From Actinomycetota bacterium (lineage in GTDB: Bacteria; Actinomycetota; Actinomycetes; Streptosporangiales; Streptosporangiaceae): DNA of 32,281 nucleotides. The stretch lies in the NCBI GenBank assembly GCA_003168255.1, contig PMSU01000212.1, positions 113,167-145,447 on the forward strand, written 5' to 3'. Numbering within the stretch: the first letter of the stretch is position 1; each line of letters starts with the position of its first letter. The translations under genes and the position numbers were made by a program. Under the pieces are notes generated by a model. It searched no databases, had not been told where the DNA came from, and worked only from the letters and a program-made list of their open reading frames with translations. Of the stretch, positions 31,336 to 32,281 are shown one piece after another.

Positions 31336-32063
31336 ATGCCTGCACTCGACGAAGACATCTTGCGTGACCTGATGCACCGCTGCACGGACGATCTGCATGC
31401 CCCGCCGGGGGTCGCCGCTGGCATCGTCACCCGCCACCGGCGCCGGCGCAACACTCGCGCCCTGAGCGTCGCCACAGTCGGCGTCGCGGCCGGGACCGCC
31501 GTCGCCCTCGTAGCATCCGGTTCCGGCGGCGGGTACCGCGCGCCTACCATGCCCGCGCTCAAGCTGACCGCCGCGCAGCACGCGCTCGACCAGCTCAGCA
31601 CGGTTGCGGCCAGTGCGCCGCAGCCGACCGGCCGGTACGTCGTGCTCGCCGAGAAGCAGGGCAGCACGCGCTCAGGATCAAGAAGCTGCAAGCCGTGTCG
31701 CAGCCGAAGGTGAGCGATGACGACCTGCTCTTCGACCAGGCCTACGACATGCTGTGGAGCCCAATGGTCGGCCCGGACCTGCGGTCCGCCCTGTTCCACG
31801 TGCTGGCCAGCACACCCGGAGTCGTCGTCAACACCCACGCCACCGACAGCGTCGGCCGGCCCGCGGTGGAGATCAGCCGCGTCAGCACCGTGGCCGGGGA
31901 TACCCTCGCGGTCTTCGAGAACCCCGCCACCGCCCGCGTGCTCGAAGAAACCGACACCTTCCCTGCGAACAAGTCCACCGGGGAGGCCCGCACCGTCTAC
32001 GGCGACTTGTACCTCTCCATCACCCGCACCAACACCCTCCCGGTCAACCCGTATCACGGCTGA
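31336..32063 (+). pseudogene. Frameshifted CU044_5270-family sigma-partner gene
   Basis: The first part, 31336 to about 31660, encodes a short cytoplasmic segment (MPALDEDILRDLMHRCTDDL), an Arg-rich stop-transfer and TM (TRALSVATVGVAAGTAVALV), then an extracytoplasmic start up to YVVLAEKQ. That frame then degenerates and stops at 31713. From about 31671 another frame continues LRIKKLQ, then SDDDLLFDQAYDMLW and ends ITRTNTLPVNPYHG at 32063, matching the C-terminal half of CU044_5270-type proteins. The two halves together look like one gene with a frameshift and probably a missing middle of some 40-50 residues. AGGGG before the ATG gives normal initiation. It is the second gene of the sigma operon. 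Sequencing error is the alternative. Confidence 0.7.
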
Positions 32064-32075
32064 GCCAGCGGCCAC

Positions 32076-32112
32076 CGGCCCGCGCACCTGGCCGCCACGA
32101 TGGCGCGGGCCG
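32076..32112 (+). terminator. 10-bp-arm hairpin after the sigma operon
   Basis: CGGCCCGCGC (32076-32085) pairs perfectly with GCGCGGGCCG (32103-32112) across a 17-nt loop, 13 bp past the last stop. A short pyrimidine tract (CCCCTTTCCCTTCC) follows about 8 bp later. It is a reasonable GC-rich terminator for the sigma operon. Confidence 0.6.
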
Positions 32113-32153
32113 TGCCCTAGCCCCTTTCCCTTCCTAAGGACACGTCGTGGCAT

Positions 32154-32165
32154 AAACGGTCGTTT
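32154..32165. promoter_or_regulatory. AAACG-GT-CGTTT dyad near right edge
   Basis: Perfect 5-bp arms around GT, in an AT-rich patch after the sigma operon. It lies just after an AAGGA-GTG-GCA-TAA string (32137-32153) that looks like a start site followed at once by a stop. It may be an operator for a gene beyond the window. The evidence is weak. Confidence 0.25.
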
Positions 32166-32281
32166 CCTGATCCGGACCGATCGCGCGGTGCCCGCGGACC
32201 CTGCCGGCCGGATTACTCCCGTCACACCAGCACCACCGACCCCGCGAGCCACGTCTTCGGTAGCGCCGCCGAAGATCGATG

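Overview
The window is high-GC DNA typical of a filamentous actinomycete. It has G/C-rich third codon positions, frequent GTG starts, GGAGG-type ribosome binding sites, a SARP/AfsR regulator, a second NB-ARC/TPR regulator, two TetR repressors, an ECF sigma factor with a CU044_5270-type partner, and a membrane-anchored mycosin-like protease remnant. Several of these gene families are common in Streptosporangiales and Streptomycetales, but the order cannot be fixed from this sequence alone. I see no rRNA, tRNA, CRISPR array, intact transposon or complete biosynthetic cluster. It reads as an accessory chromosomal region rich in regulators and exporters.

Layout. 0.1-3.3 kb: an AfsR-like SARP regulator (minus strand). 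3.3-5.2 kb: about 1.9 kb almost without genes, holding PHO-box/AfsR-box-like direct repeats, a 22-bp tandem repeat, hairpins and two doubtful small ORFs. 5.2-7.1 kb: a minus-strand operon of a flavohemoglobin-like protein and a DivIVA-domain coiled-coil protein, with palindromes upstream. 7.4-9.6 kb: a divergent pair, a Cys-cluster/HTH/DUF3887 protein and a Cpe/LpqF (ORF12)-type serine hydrolase lipoprotein. 9.8-11.2 kb: a patatin-like hydrolase divergent from a TetR. 11.3-14.3 kb: an MMPL exporter divergent from a second TetR, with a clear operator array between them. 14.3-19.4 kb: a likely carboxylic or aromatic acid catabolic locus: CoA ligase, SnoaL-like protein and metal-dependent amidohydrolase on minus; GntR regulator and RraA-type aldolase on plus. 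19.5-21.4 kb: three damaged genes in a row (a frameshifted membrane protein gene, a subtilase missing its catalytic core, and a LuxR regulator without its N-terminal part). 21.4-23.5 kb: a 14-TM-type MFS exporter with a winged-helix-like tail. 23.8-26.7 kb: a small P-loop kinase-like protein, a DUF5753 regulator fragment, a secreted protein and an orphan PstS-like binding protein. 27-29.8 kb: an XRE/NB-ARC/TPR regulator with nine 40-residue repeats in exact 120-bp register. 29.9-32.1 kb: a NYN/LOTUS-type putative RNase divergent from an ECF sigma factor and its frameshifted partner gene.

How the genes work together. Three divergent regulator-target pairs (TetR/patatin, TetR/MMPL, GntR/amidohydrolase operon) are the clearest functional units, and inverted repeats lie in two of the three spacers. 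The two NB-ARC/TPR regulators have the same STAND-type core with different DNA-binding heads. At least four loci carry deletions, truncations or frameshifts, so part of the region appears to be decaying, unless assembly errors explain them.

Start sites were chosen by ribosome binding site and by where the family domain begins. Functions are family-level readings by eye; no database search was run.
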